Assembly: GCA_028829895.1 (NCBI GenBank)
Contig: CM054182.1
Location: 38,560,879-38,624,878, forward strand
DNA length: 64,000 nt
Source of the DNA: Sinotaia quadrata
Lineage: Eukaryota; Mollusca; Gastropoda; Architaenioglossa; Viviparidae
Direction of reading: 5' to 3'
The first letter of the stretch is position 1; every line of letters starts with the position of its first letter. The position numbers and the translations under genes were made by a program. Shown piece by piece: positions 1 to 13,100 of the stretch. Under the pieces are notes generated by a model. The model worked only from the letters and a program-made list of their open reading frames with translations, did no database searches and was not told the DNA's origin.

Positions 1-358
1 ATTGTATTTGTAATATGCATATTTGATTGCTGATTTAATAAATTTATTGACTTCTTATACATATTGATGACCATATGTTGGAGAAGTAGGTTGGAGGATG
101 GGGGCTTACTAAATATAGATTGAAAGACGGATTTATCTTCTCGTTTGTTAAGAAGTTTTCCACATACAGAAATATTGTGTGATGGTAAATGTTTGTCTTT
201 AATGTTGTGGAAGAGAGAAAACATTTACAGCGCTCGCATATCCGCCGAGTGAGAGAGACAAGTGGTATCTTCTGGAAAAGTATTAATAACATAAATTAAG
301 ATTCTATTCACTTGTAATTAGTTATGGATGATTAATTAATAATAAAACATTTAACTAG
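1..358 (+). repeat. Family A LTR-like dispersed repeat, copy 1 (cut by window edge)
   Basis: This copy aligns by eye with 33217-33520 and 43485-43834. Shared landmarks are TTGATTGCTGATTTAATAAA, the block tgggggctt (99-107), atttatcttctc, and a common end near cataaattaagattc. Copies 1 and 3 agree on to taactagg. The AATAAA signal followed by tgggggct resembles an LTR end plus a tRNA-Pro-type primer site; there is no coding sequence. Confidence 0.6.
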
Positions 359-379
359 GTGGCGTTAGCATTACATTTG

Positions 380-545
380 TAAAATGATGTGACTAAACAA
401 CTATACTCATGCTTGTAAAATGTATCAAAACTTAGCTATAGACATTTTGTAAAATAATGTGTCAAAACATAGCTAGGGACTTGCTTGTAAAATGATGTGA
501 GAAAACAAAGCTATTATAAAATAATGTGACAAAATATACCAATTA
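380..545 (+). repeat. Degenerate ~45-bp tandem repeat
   Basis: Units based on tgtaaaatgatgtgacaaaac plus atagct occur about four times. The rest of 545-1088 is AT-rich intron with nothing recognisable. Confidence 0.5.
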
Positions 546-1088
546 GCGAGTGAACATTTTTATCTTTGGTTTCAACTCGTACAAAAGTTATTCAACCATC
601 GGTGGACATACGGAGACCGCTAAATATAAGGGGGGCTACAATCAACTAGGGGCAAACTACTCAGACTACTCGGTTTTTTATTTCCTTCTAACATTTGCTT
701 GCAGCAATTGAGAGGCTTCTTGTTTTCTAGTAGTTGGAGATATCCGGTTATGTGATGGTAAAACAGTGAATATTTATTAAAGTAAAGTAAAATGGAAAGT
801 AATTGATTAAGTAACATTTAAAATGAACATAATATATTATTTTTATTGCTTACATAAGTTAAAATACATCTAAGTGAAACCGGTCTTCATTAAAGTAAAG
901 AAAAGAATCTGACTTACAAGCTGGAAACATGGCACAAAGAAAAGAAAAGAAAAGTCAAATTGCAAAAATATAAACTAAACAATAAAGAATTCAACTACAT
1001 TCATGCAAAAGGTATTTTAAAAAAATAGTACATTTATTTATTTATTTATAAATTCGAATGTAAACATACATATTTATGAAAGCATTAC

Positions 1089-1167
1089 CTGTCCATAAAA
1101 TGTGAACGTTCACTGTTGCATTGCTACACCTTTGCGATTTGCCACTGTCACACGCCTCCACTATCAA
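1089..1167 (-). CDS. PCDH15: PCDH15-like exon 25: end of EC9, last exon in window
   Basis: The exon encodes residues 1127-1152 plus one base ([20 protein letters not shown], then VHILWT), the final strands of EC9. It continues the YT of exon 24 and has an extra Cys pair (EAC, QRC). Donor is GGACAG|gtaatg. EC10 must lie beyond the left edge of the window. Confidence 0.87.
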
Positions 1168-4100
1168 CTGTATAAAGAAAATTAATAATAATAAAAATAA
1201 TTATTATATATATATATATATATATATATATTTGCTTCAAGGTTGTCCAATTGCTCATAATTACGGCTAGTATTTGTGTTTATCACCGGTATTTGTTTTT
1301 AAAGAACTAATTTAAAGAGTTGAATCATAAAATCCACCTGTATTTCATTAGCAAAAAGACTGAATCTATGTTTGATATTAAACTATAAGTATATTCTGTA
1401 AAGTGTGCATGTGAAGCTAAAGATTTATGCATTGTGTGAATGCAGTCTTATTTCATTTCACTACTGAAAACAATTGTGGAAACATGTGGAAACATTTATC
1501 AGAAGTTAAAATTAATATAATATTGTGAATATCTATATGCTTGTAATTGAGATACATTAAAGCCAGTATGATATACATCGTAATTAGGACTTGAAAGTGC
1601 ATTGGATATTGTGATAGGAAAAAAAAGCAAGAAATGAATGGATTTTCAAGGACGCATATTTTGAGTGCTGGTTGTACAGACTTAGCAGATTTTTTTAATG
1701 AAACTTTGTGAACTGTGATAAAAATGGGAGAGAAATAAGAAAGTATAGAGAGAGACACAAAAATTCATGAAGAGTACAGTTTGGTGATCGAGGGAGAAAA
1801 ACAGGTTTTTCCCTTGGCCTCTCTCTTTTGCCTTGTCAATGCACCAAATTGTGATGGTAAAATGATTAGACATTTTTGGCACAGTAAAAGTTCATTGGTA
1901 TTGGATTATTCCTCTATATCTGGCAAGTAATGCAAACCATTCATAGAGAGAGGTAACAAGTCAGCCAGGACTTCATCTGGGAAAAGTGTTAAACTCTGAA
2001 CCAGCCTATTCTGCGGGTGATGTGTTTTGATTCGAAGCCAAAGGACAGATGGAAGGCAAATATCATGCTGCAAAGACAGGTCACTGACAGGTGAACATAG
2101 TGACACAATTCTGTCACAAAAGTAATGGAGTGGGATACTAGCCTACAAATAGGGAGGTCAACTTTGTGAACCAGGGGATAAGACAAAAAATCGTCATATG
2201 ACAATGCGGTAGTCGAGCTGCCAGAATTCAACACTAGGATTCATGTCAATGAAAAGTTACTACAGCATGTGTGAGTAAAAATAAGGAATAACTATAAAAT
2301 CCCCAGTGCTCTAAAAAATTAACTTTGATTAAGTTTATTAAGAACTTGGGAACTATTTTGCCTACTTATATTTTATGTACATGGAATGTTTAGTATATTG
2401 GAACATTATTATGGTTAGTCAATCGCAAGTTTACATTATTGTACTCAAGAGACTATTATTACTCTTTTCACGGGATTGATGATCCCAGAACTGTTTAAAT
2501 TGTTTTATAACTTATGTGCTACTAGAGTAGTCATTACCAGTGGGGTTTACTGCTCAGTTGTAAAATCTGAATTATTGTCATCACTCATCATTTACCCCCC
2601 CCAAGAGTGCATGTTGTGAGTAATTCTTAGTGACTGATCTAACCACCACATGAAAGAGAAGGCCCATAGGTTAATAAACCTAAATCATAACTTTCACAAA
2701 ACTTGTTTATTATTGTTTTGAATGGGCAAGTGCGGTATTGTCTTGTCTCATTTTCTTTTTGTATCATCCACACACTTTATCATCTCCCCTCACACATACA
2801 AACACATCAGCAAAGCATAACCCTCACATGCAAAATAAAGATTAAAGAGCCAGACAGACATCCATAGTATATTTGTATGTGGATTCCTATAGTAAACATC
2901 AACACAGATCCTAAGTTGCAGCTGACAAAGTCATATTCCACCTTTCTTTTCGCGAGAGAGAGGAGGGGGGTTGTGACAATCTTGATTTTTACAAAAAAAA
3001 AGAGAGACTAACTTTCAAGAATTACTGTAAAGAATACTTTAATATCCCAATATTTACATGAAGTGTTTAACTTTCAAGAATGACAGTAAGGAATAATTTA
3101 ATCTCTCAATATTTATATGAAGTGTTAACATTCCAGAATTATAAATTTATAGTAACAAATACTATAATATCTCAAGATTTACATGAGGTGTCTAACTTTC
3201 AAGAATGACAGTAAGGAATACTTTAATATCTCAATATTTACATGAAGTGGCTAACTTTCAAGAATGGCAGTAACCAAATAGTTTATTGGGATTAAGGTAT
3301 GATGATGTGAGACAGAAAATGCAAACTAATGCACAGAATATTTTTTCAAAGTATAAAGTTGAATCACTGACTAAATTCTTTGATGCTATAACTTTAATTG
3401 TGAAGCCACTGCAAAAGCCATTCCAAATTTTGCCGTGTAGAAAACCGTGTTCGAAATTTCAGACAGTCAACTTTAATCTCGACTAAGGATTAGGGATTCA
3501 AAGCGGTTGAGTTGATAGAAGCGGTCGCGTGGCCAGATGCTTGAGAATGGACACACCAAGAACATGCGCAGATTACATAATCACGTGCACTTCACAAGCG
3601 CATGCAACCATGCCTGAACACAAAATCGGTCACCTTATAAAGGCACAAGACTTGTCCTAGCAGAACAGTTTTTGAGTACGGCCAGCCAACCATGACTATT
3701 TTACAAAGGGCAAGACAAGAGGGAGATTATGTCCGGAGGGGAAGATTAACACGCAAAACCCAAATTTTGTATAAATACCCCATCTGAGCGGAAATTAAAT
3801 TTACTCGATTTTAGTCATGGCCCTTAAGTCCCTCTTCGGTGATAGAAGCAGGAAAAGAACAATACCAGGAACTGTCTGATATGGTAAAACACGATTTACA
3901 TACTGATTGCAAATTGTATTTTTTTTGTTAATATTGTATTTTAAAATGATTTGGAAAAACTGTAATGTTATTCTTGTTAATAAGAAAAGAAATTAAATAA
4001 CTTATGTAAAGGGAGTTTAATATGAGAACCAAGAATGAAATTATAGGTTTTAGCTATCTTGTAACATGAAGCTGATGTGCGAAAAATCTCTTATGTATTT

Positions 4101-7100
4101 TCACAGCTTTGAGAGACAAAAACACAAAGACAAACACACAGAGAGACCAAGAAACAATGTCAATAACGACAATGCAAATTCATCTTAACTTGGAGATCTT
4201 GGCCCTGATGTCGCCTTGGTCCAAAGTCTACAGTCACTAAGGTATTACGAGCCAAAACCAAAGGGATAGGATGCCAAAGCGAGTTATGCGGACCACAATT
4301 GGGAATTGTGACAGTAAATTGTTTTCTAAGCGTGCCAAGGACGTACCAAAAAGTGGAAGTGAAGTGACTGAACGTTGAATTGATGTATTCCAAATGTGGT
4401 TTACTAATAATAGTTGTGCAACTGGAATTACACCGGACTGTATGTTAATTCATGACATTGTCTGTGTTAATTAAGAATTAAATTGTGAACTTTATGGAAT
4501 TGAACTCTTGGACATTTCATCAGTGTGAAAAGACTAAGGGAGATAACCAGTGGCTGATGTAGCAACCACGCGAGCCAGGGAACGATGCACACAAACCATC
4601 AGGTGAATCGTAGATATGTTTATGTGTGACTTGTATTTTGTTCTATGATTAACACAATTTCTAATTCTTATTCTTTCATTATTCTGACTAATTAGAACCT
4701 AGAAAATATTGATGCTTGATTTTTGTGAAGCCTAGTAATTGTTCAAGGAAAGGTATCAATATTAACTTGTGTATGCATCTTCCTAATAATTGTCTTAGGG
4801 GATAAAATTAATGACTATTTTTTCATTCTTCTAATTGTTGAATTAATAAGAGAAGTGTTGTGAAATCTTTAATCTCTATATATATTACCTTGGTGTGGTT
4901 ATATTATCAAATTGTAAATCAGTTAATTTTATTATTTCTTTCTTTAATAAAATTGTTCAATTGTTAAACTATCCACTCTTATTCCTGTAGTAGAGGGGTG
5001 CATGTGTAGATGACAGAGAGGGGCTTAGCCAATGACGTGATGACGTACAGAAAGTCGGTTGCACACATGCTTTAGGGTAGTTCCTGTCATCGAAATGAGA
5101 GATTGTGGAAGGGCTAGAACCAACAGATAGACAAACAAATAATGTTGTGGAATCTGCTATTCTAGACAAGTAATGTGTGAGAGAACCAGTGGGTATACCT
5201 TTCAAGGCCAGACTTAGTCACTCTCGACCGCAAGACCAAGACCCTGTCGGGTGACTGATTGATTGATCGAGTGGAAGAATCTTATCTGTGTATGGATTAA
5301 AGATACGATTACCCAAATAGAGATTGACGATTAATTAATCAGGAACTTGTAGTGCCACAGATGATAATAATAATAATGATTACATTCAATATTAATAATA
5401 CTTAAAGAGCTTCAATAATTAATAATGTAATAGTCATATATTTCAATTAATAATACTTAAAGAGCTTCAATAATTAATATTTTAATAGTCATATATTTCA
5501 ACTAATAATACTTAAAGAGCTTCAATAATTAATATTTTAATAGTTATATATTTCAATTAATAACACTTAAAGAGCTTCAATAATTATTATTTTAATAGTC
5601 ATATATTTCAAAGAACTAAATAGCTTCCAAGAATTATTTTGCCATTATAAATTGAGACAATTTAAAAAACTATACTGTTTATGAATTTTCATTATTTAAA
5701 TATCAAAACTAATTCACTTAATTAAATAATAATAAAGAAAACATTATTTTTAGAACAAAATTAAAAAATTAAAGCTAATGAGACAAAGTAAATATTACAA
5801 CATAAAGAATGAATGATGCTAAATATTTCCTTTGATGCACACACAACTATCATTTTTAATAATAAGAAATACTATATTTAAAAATAATAAAAGTTAATAT
5901 TCTTATTAAATTATTAGTATATTCTTGTTTCATTAAAACAAAAAAAATTACTTCATAACTATTCAAAATTTAATATTTCACTGGCCTTTAATTTACCAGT
6001 CAAAAATCTGTAAACATGTAATGAATGTTTCATGCAAGATTTTATTGTTGATACTCTTAAAATGTTATTTGATTGTATCCAAACAATTTTGTTTGCTATT
6101 CCAATTTCAAATTTCATCAATTAATGAAATTTTGGACAATTCTTTTTCTTTTTAATCATTTTAATTGCATTAACATACAGTTTTTCATTGTCATCTCTCT
6201 AACAAAGTAGACATATAAATAATAAACATTGTAAAAATTGGACACAAAACCATTTTATGAAATGCATTGTCTTCATTATATTTTGTCTCCACATTAATTG
6301 TTGTCATGGTTAAATACATTTATGCATTAATATATACATACAAACATAATAAGATTATATTAATGTTAGCCCTTATAAAAAGATTTAAATAACATCAAAT
6401 GTTATCCTGGTCTGCTAGTGGGGCTAAACAGACTTAGTCCCATTTCTCACAAAACAGTTACAATATAATGACTCTATGTTCCATTTCTCAAATAACAATT
6501 GCAATAAAAATGATCCATAACTAATAAAATACCTCTGAAAGAAAGGAAAAAGCTGCTTACTGTATACTGGTCAGAACCTGCTGTTGTCAAGGGTGCAGCA
6601 ATAGACACCAAACCAGAGTTTCCATTCATGAAAAAAAATGGTTCACCAGCAGAGGGTGTGACAGAGAGAATGGAGAAAGTTATGCAGCTGTTGTCCGTGT
6701 TCTAAACAAGAAAATAATTGGTAATGAACAAACTACCTTATCGTGCTTATTTTTCGAAGGAATTAAAAGTATGAATGCAGTAGTATCAAGGTATGAAAGA
6801 CTACACAGTTTAGAAACACTAGTTACAACTTCCCTCTCCTCCTTTACATATTTCATTGTTATCGGAGTCATTTATTTGTTATATTGTGCTTTTGTCATTG
6901 CTATCTGAGACATTTATTCATTATACTGTTTTGTTGTCAGAGACACCTATTCATTATATTATACTTTTGTCTTTGCTGAGACATTTATTTATTATATTAT
7001 ATTTTTGTCATTGCTATTGGAGATATTCATTCATTATATTGTACTTTTGTCATTGCTATCTGAGACATTTATTCATTATACTGTTTTGTTTTCATTGCTG

Positions 7101-10100
7101 TCTGAAATACTTATCACTTATTCATATATTATACTTTTGTCTTTGCTGAGACATTTATTTGTTATATTGTACTTTTGTCATTGCTGAGACATTTATTTGT
7201 TATATTGCACTTTTGTCATTGCTGAGACATTTATTTGTTATATTGTACTTTTGTCATTGCTATCTGAGACATTTATTTGTTATATTGTACTTTTATCATT
7301 GCTATCTGAGACATTTATTTGTTATATTGTACTTTTGTCATTGCTGAGACATTTATTTGTTATATTGTACTTTTATCATTGCTATCTGAGACATTTATTT
7401 GTTATATTGTACTTTTGTCATTGCTGAGACATTTATTTGTTATATTGTACTTTTGTCATCACTATTGGAGACCTTTATTCATTATATTGCACTTTTAAAA
7501 TCACAAAGTAAATAAATGATTAATAAATAACCTTTACATTCATGATTTAGTTTCCACAGAAAACTGATATAATTATCTATGAAAATTTAAATACAAATAC
7601 TAACTGGTGGATCGTTATCTGTAGCATTGACATCCACAATGACATATCCCATTGCGACAGTTTTCAAAATGGTCACTGTTGCTGGACCAGCACTGATCAC
7701 AGGGCTGAAGTTGTTCACATCCTGGAAAGTAACTAATCATTAATAATTTGCAAATAAAACACAATTCTTGATGCACATTTATATATTAAATACATAATAA
7801 GAAAGAGAGCAGTTTGCCAAGTTAGTTTTTGCACAGTTAATGTGTGTTGTCAATAACTAATAATTGTATTTAAATGTCAATTTGGTGATATGGGACCAGA
7901 CATGAAAGTTGTATTTATGACACAGCAAAAAAGAAGTGTCAAAAATGCAAGTTGTTATTTTGAATATTATTAAAATGTATGCTCATGATGACTTTTATAG
8001 CTTAACATAAGAAATAGAGCAAATTTTAAATTGTTAAATAAAGTGAAGTGAATTTTCCCTCAATGAAAATGATTTTGTGCAATTTATTTTTCCTTAGCCA
8101 AAGAGGAGAATTTGGGTGTACTTTTATTTCTCCACAAAGACAAGAGATGCATGGTGTATTTTTCCTCAGGCAAAAGAAAACTCTCCCTTTTGCCTGAGGA
8201 AAAATGTACAGAAATGTGTAGTGTATTTTTCAGGCTGAAGGGAGAGCTTTGAGTTGTGTAGTGTATTTTTCTTAAAGCAATAGGGAAAGTTTTGATGTGT
8301 AGTTATTACTAACTAAACAATATAATATTCTGAATTAACTTTTGGCCTTTTTACCCCAAAAGAATCAAATATTTAAGAACATTTATTTTCTACATGTCTT
8401 TTAATACAAACATTTCAATACAAACTACTAAATTAACAAACTTTACATACCAAATTTGCTCCAGTGTTAAAAAATTGCCAATTTTGTTTTACGGCATCTA
8501 TTTAACAGTTTTGTATACAACTCCTCATAACACAATTATCACTTTCAGCAAAATAGGAATTACCTGTACAATTAATGTAACAGTGGCAGTTGACAGACCA
8601 ATGTTAGAGCTGGACCCATCTTTGGTGGTGACAGGAAATGTGTACACACTTTTGATATTGTAATCTAAAGGAATTTTAGTCTGAATAAGCCCTGTGACTG
8701 TGTTGATTGTGAAGTCTGAACTTGCTGTGTCAGCAAACTGGTATTGCACTACTGGGGTACTGTCTAAGTCTGTGGCCTAAAAAATAAATAACATCAGAGT
8801 GCATAAATATATTTATACCGACATAACCTAACAAACACTTACATATTCTGAAGTAATATATTTAAATTATGTGCATATTAAGAACATTAAATTATGTATT
8901 CTGAGTAATTGAGACATTGTTAAACATGACACACTTCTAACAATAGAACAGCTTTTGGGTTGTACTGCCAAGCCAGTTTTATTACGCTCAATTGCTGTAT
9001 TATCAGGCTCTATTGCTGTATTATCAGGCTCTATTGGCATATTATCAGGCTCTATTGCTGTATTATTCTACTGCTGTATCATTTGGCTCTACTGTTGTAT
9101 TATCAGGTTCTGTTGCTTTATTATAAGATCAAATTTGCTGTCTAAGATTTTTTGGCGGATTAATGACAGTTATTTAATGTGCTGGATCCAAAAATGACAT
9201 CAGTTTTGTTCGATCAGGTCAACTTTTTTATCTGTTTTGATCTATTGCCACATTATTTTTTTGTTGTTGTTTTATTTACATTTAAGGGTATTTTCTATTC
9301 ATATGATGTAAAATTCTTTCGTATTTCTTTAAATAATGAAGAGGTTAATTAAGAAGAGGTTACATAAGCTCATTTTTTAATAATTGATATAAATGATACT
9401 TTTCTTCTTTAGGTAATGAAATGGAATTGGCTAGTAGACATTGCAAAAATAAACCCGATGTATTTTGCTACTTCTGCGGCGAATACACCATTGTTCCTAA
9501 CAGGAATACAGCAACAGGTTTTATAAAGCGTGCTTATCATGCTTATTTTGGTATAAAACTTGGTGATCAGGATAAAGTTTGGATGTCACACATGGTATGC
9601 AAGACATGCACTGAGAATCTGCATCGTTGGACCAAGGGTAAGAAGAGTTGTCTGAATTTTGGAATTCCTATGGTTTGGAGGAAACCGACAAACCATGTCA
9701 CTGGCTGCTACTTCTGCACTATTGATGTGACTGGCATTAACAGAAAAAAATAGAGCAGCCTTAAGTATCCTGATCTTGAATCAGCACGTCGTCCAGTAGA
9801 TCATTGTGATGAAATTCCAGTACCTGTCCCTGGAGAACTTACGACATTAGTGAAGATTTCTCTAGTGTTGAAGAATATGAAGAAGAAGAAGAATTAGTGG
9901 TTCTTGATGATGATGCTCCAAATCCTTTCTAGCAAAAGGAGCTAAATGATCTAGTTCACAACCTCAGCTTGTCAAAGTCATCTGCTGAATTGTTGGCATG
10001 CAGATTGAGGGGGAAAAAAACTGTCCTTTCTGACAGTGTTCGCATCATCTTCTACCGCAACAGTACCTCAGTTTTTTTCTCTACAGAGAAGGACCTGGTG

Positions 10101-13100
10101 TACTGTACAGATATTGCGCGGCTTGAAATGCCACAGTATAAACCTGAAGATTGGAGATTGTTCATTGACAGCAGCAAGCAATCACTGAAATGTGTTCTGC
10201 TACACAATGGTAACTAGTTTGCCTCTACCTCTAGCTCACTCGACTACACTGAAGGAGAAGTATGAAGCGGTGAAGTACATGCTGGAGAAAAATCGTTATG
10301 ATCAGCATGGATGGTTACTTTGTGTTGACCTGAAGATGGTAAACTTTTTGTTGGGACAACAGTCTGGATTCATCAAGTACCCGTGCTTTCTGTGCATGTG
10401 GGATAGTAGGGACAAAGCTCAGCATTACACAAAGCAGGACTGGCCTGTACAGGAGGAACTGGTACCTTGCAAAGCAAAGAACTTCAACATCCCTTTGGTG
10501 GACAGAGACAAGATATTTTTGCCACAGCTGCACATTAAGCTTGGCTTAATCAAACAGTTCACCAAAGCTCTGGACAAGGATAGTGGCTGTTTCGCTTACT
10601 TGTGCCATGCTTTTCCAGGGATGACCATTGAGAAGTTGAAAGCTGACATTTTTTGATGGTCCACAACTCCATAAGTTAATCAGAGATCCAGAGTTTGAAA
10701 ACTCAATGAACAAAGTGAAACTGGAAGCATGGAAGGCTTTTGTTCTGGTTGTGAAAAACTTTCTTGGCAACTATAAGGCCAGGAACTATGCAGAGCTTGT
10801 TGCCAATATGCTGACTGTTTTCAGAAACCTTGGATGCAACATGAGCATCAAAAAGCATTACTTATTCTCACATATGGATTGGTTTCAGGAAAATCTGGGA
10901 TCAATGAGTGACGAGCAAGGGGAGAGATTTCATCAGGATATGAAAGAGATGGAAACCAGGTATCAGGGATGCTGGGATGCAGTCATTATGGCTGATTACT
11001 GTTGGACTCTAAAGAGAGACATTCCTACTGCTGAGCATTCTAGAAGTTCGAAGAGACAGAAGTTCATGCCCTGAATTTTGAACAATGATGACCTAATATT
11101 ACCATTATCAATGTCTACTATTCAATGTACACTAATCAACGTTTGTAACATTTAATAAATGAATTGTGTTAGAAAACGAATTTAAATTTAATTTAATTTT
11201 TTTAATTTAAAAATCTATGTTGGAAGAGAAATATTAAGAAAAATTGCCTAATAATGTTACAAAAATGTAATTGTTTTAGCTATAAGATCGGATTTTTTAA
11301 AAATCGAATTAGCACAAAAACATGACCTGATAAAAAAAAAACGGATTTCATTTTCGAATTTAGCAGTGCAAAATTGTTCTAAATCGGTTGAAAAATCTTA
11401 GACAACTTACAATTTTTGTGTGTGTGATGCAGTGTGCATCAGGCTCCATTGCTGCATTATTAGGCTCCATTGCTGTGTTATCAGGCTCTATTGCTGTATT
11501 ATTGAACACTAATGCTGTGTTATCAGGCTCTATTGCCTTGCTATTAGGCTCTATAATTCTTTCAATGTAGTGTTAGTAGAGTGTGATCATTATGGGACCT
11601 ACCATGCCTTCAAGAAAGATATTTAACACAATCTGTAAATAATGATAGTGACTATATTTAACACATTTAGTAAATAATAACTGATTATATTTATATAATT
11701 TCACCATACAAGTTCATCAACAAATTAGATAAACAATTATTCTTTAAGCAGAAACATAAAACTCAGCACTGCAATGATTTAAAAAATTAATATCCTCATT
11801 AAAACTTATAATTTGAAAATTATGAATGTTATAAAATAAATTAGAAATGATGAAGGATTACAAATACATAACATGAAAGAAAAACATGGGGAAAAGTCCT
11901 TACTGTGACAGTTCCTACAGTTGTGTTGGCTATCATCTGTTCTTCAACATAGAAAGTGTAAGATGGCTTATCAAAGACAGGGACATTGTCCGGAAGATCC
12001 AGTAGGTTAACAGTGACCTGACATACACCAACCAATGGGTCCATACCCCCATCTGATGCCAGCACAATGAACATGTACACTTTCTGTGTCTCATAGTCAA
12101 ATGGGCGGTTGCTAGTTATTATTCCAGTTCGGGGATCAATGTTGAAACTGATTGAAAAAAACATCAAAATAAAATAATTGATTAACTGAACAAAAATGTA
12201 CAAAATATAAAATGATTATATTTATTTATACAAAATTAAATACAAATAAAATGATTTTATGTATTTCAATAAAACTCTAATAAAATGATCATGTGTTAAA
12301 CAAAATTGTACAAAAAATAAAATGATTACATGTATTTAAATAAAACTATATACAAACTAAATAATTATATATATATATTAAAAGTATTATATATAATAAA
12401 ATGATTACATGTATTAAGACAAAGTATACATAAAGACTCATCAAATGTTTATTAATGTATAAATAATAATGTTATAAGCTCAACTCATCACCAACACTTT
12501 TAAAAAATCCCTGCTTGCATGAAATTTCCTCTAAAATTGCACTATCCACACAAAATAAAATGCTAGTGTCAATAAATATAGCAATTAGCTATCTCTAAGA
12601 CTAATTCTCTTGTTTCCTTTTCTGTGAATGTAAGAAATATTTGTGCTGGGCATGACTCAGGAAATTGTAGTTGTCAAAAGTACACAGTGATTCTTCCTCA
12701 TATCACACTAATTACTTTATCCTGACAAGTTACAGACAAGTGGATCTTAATAGTGATTACTTTAGTCTGTTTTTCTTTTATAGTGAAGTGGGTCTGCTAT
12801 TTCAAACTGCCCAAGCCTCTCCTAAGAATGTTTGGGTTAAATTACGAGAAACCTAACATGTTATTCAGTTTGTGAGGAACGCAAATCAAATTACCAGGAA
12901 CATCAAGCTAAGAGGCATGTCTACAATGAACCACATGTACTTGTTGATGATTTTATTGTTTTAAAGACCATACATTCTTCTAGGAAGATTTATCGAATGA
13001 GTGTAAATATTTCTTACTTGGGGTTTGGCTGTTGAAGACTGTATGTGATGGAAGAAAACTGTGTGTTAGGAGCATCTCCATCAGTGGCCTAAGGTACAAT

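Larger units (their letters stand above)
9131..11412 (+). mobile_element. DNA-transposon-like element with long imperfect TIRs
   Basis: The left end (from ctgtctaagattttttggcg at 9138, through gatcaggtcaac near 9220) matches the reverse complement of the right end (from 11406 inward: gttgtctaagatttttcaac, through atcaggtcatg). The imperfect inverted repeats are roughly 95 bp. Between them lies one broken plus-strand protein gene (9421-11074). The element sits in an intron of the minus-strand cadherin gene, opposite to it, and between two blocks of one minisatellite. I could not read a target-site duplication or assign a superfamily. Confidence 0.65.

Noticed and set aside
1453..2234. Cluster of minus-strand ORFs in the intron before exon 25
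   Set aside because: No cadherin or other domain signal, and no splice sites that would join the exon 24 to exon 25 frame.
6856..7427. Overlapping Tyr/Cys/Phe-rich ORFs
   Set aside because: They follow the period of the minisatellite at 6870-7490 and have no start context, domain or splice frame.
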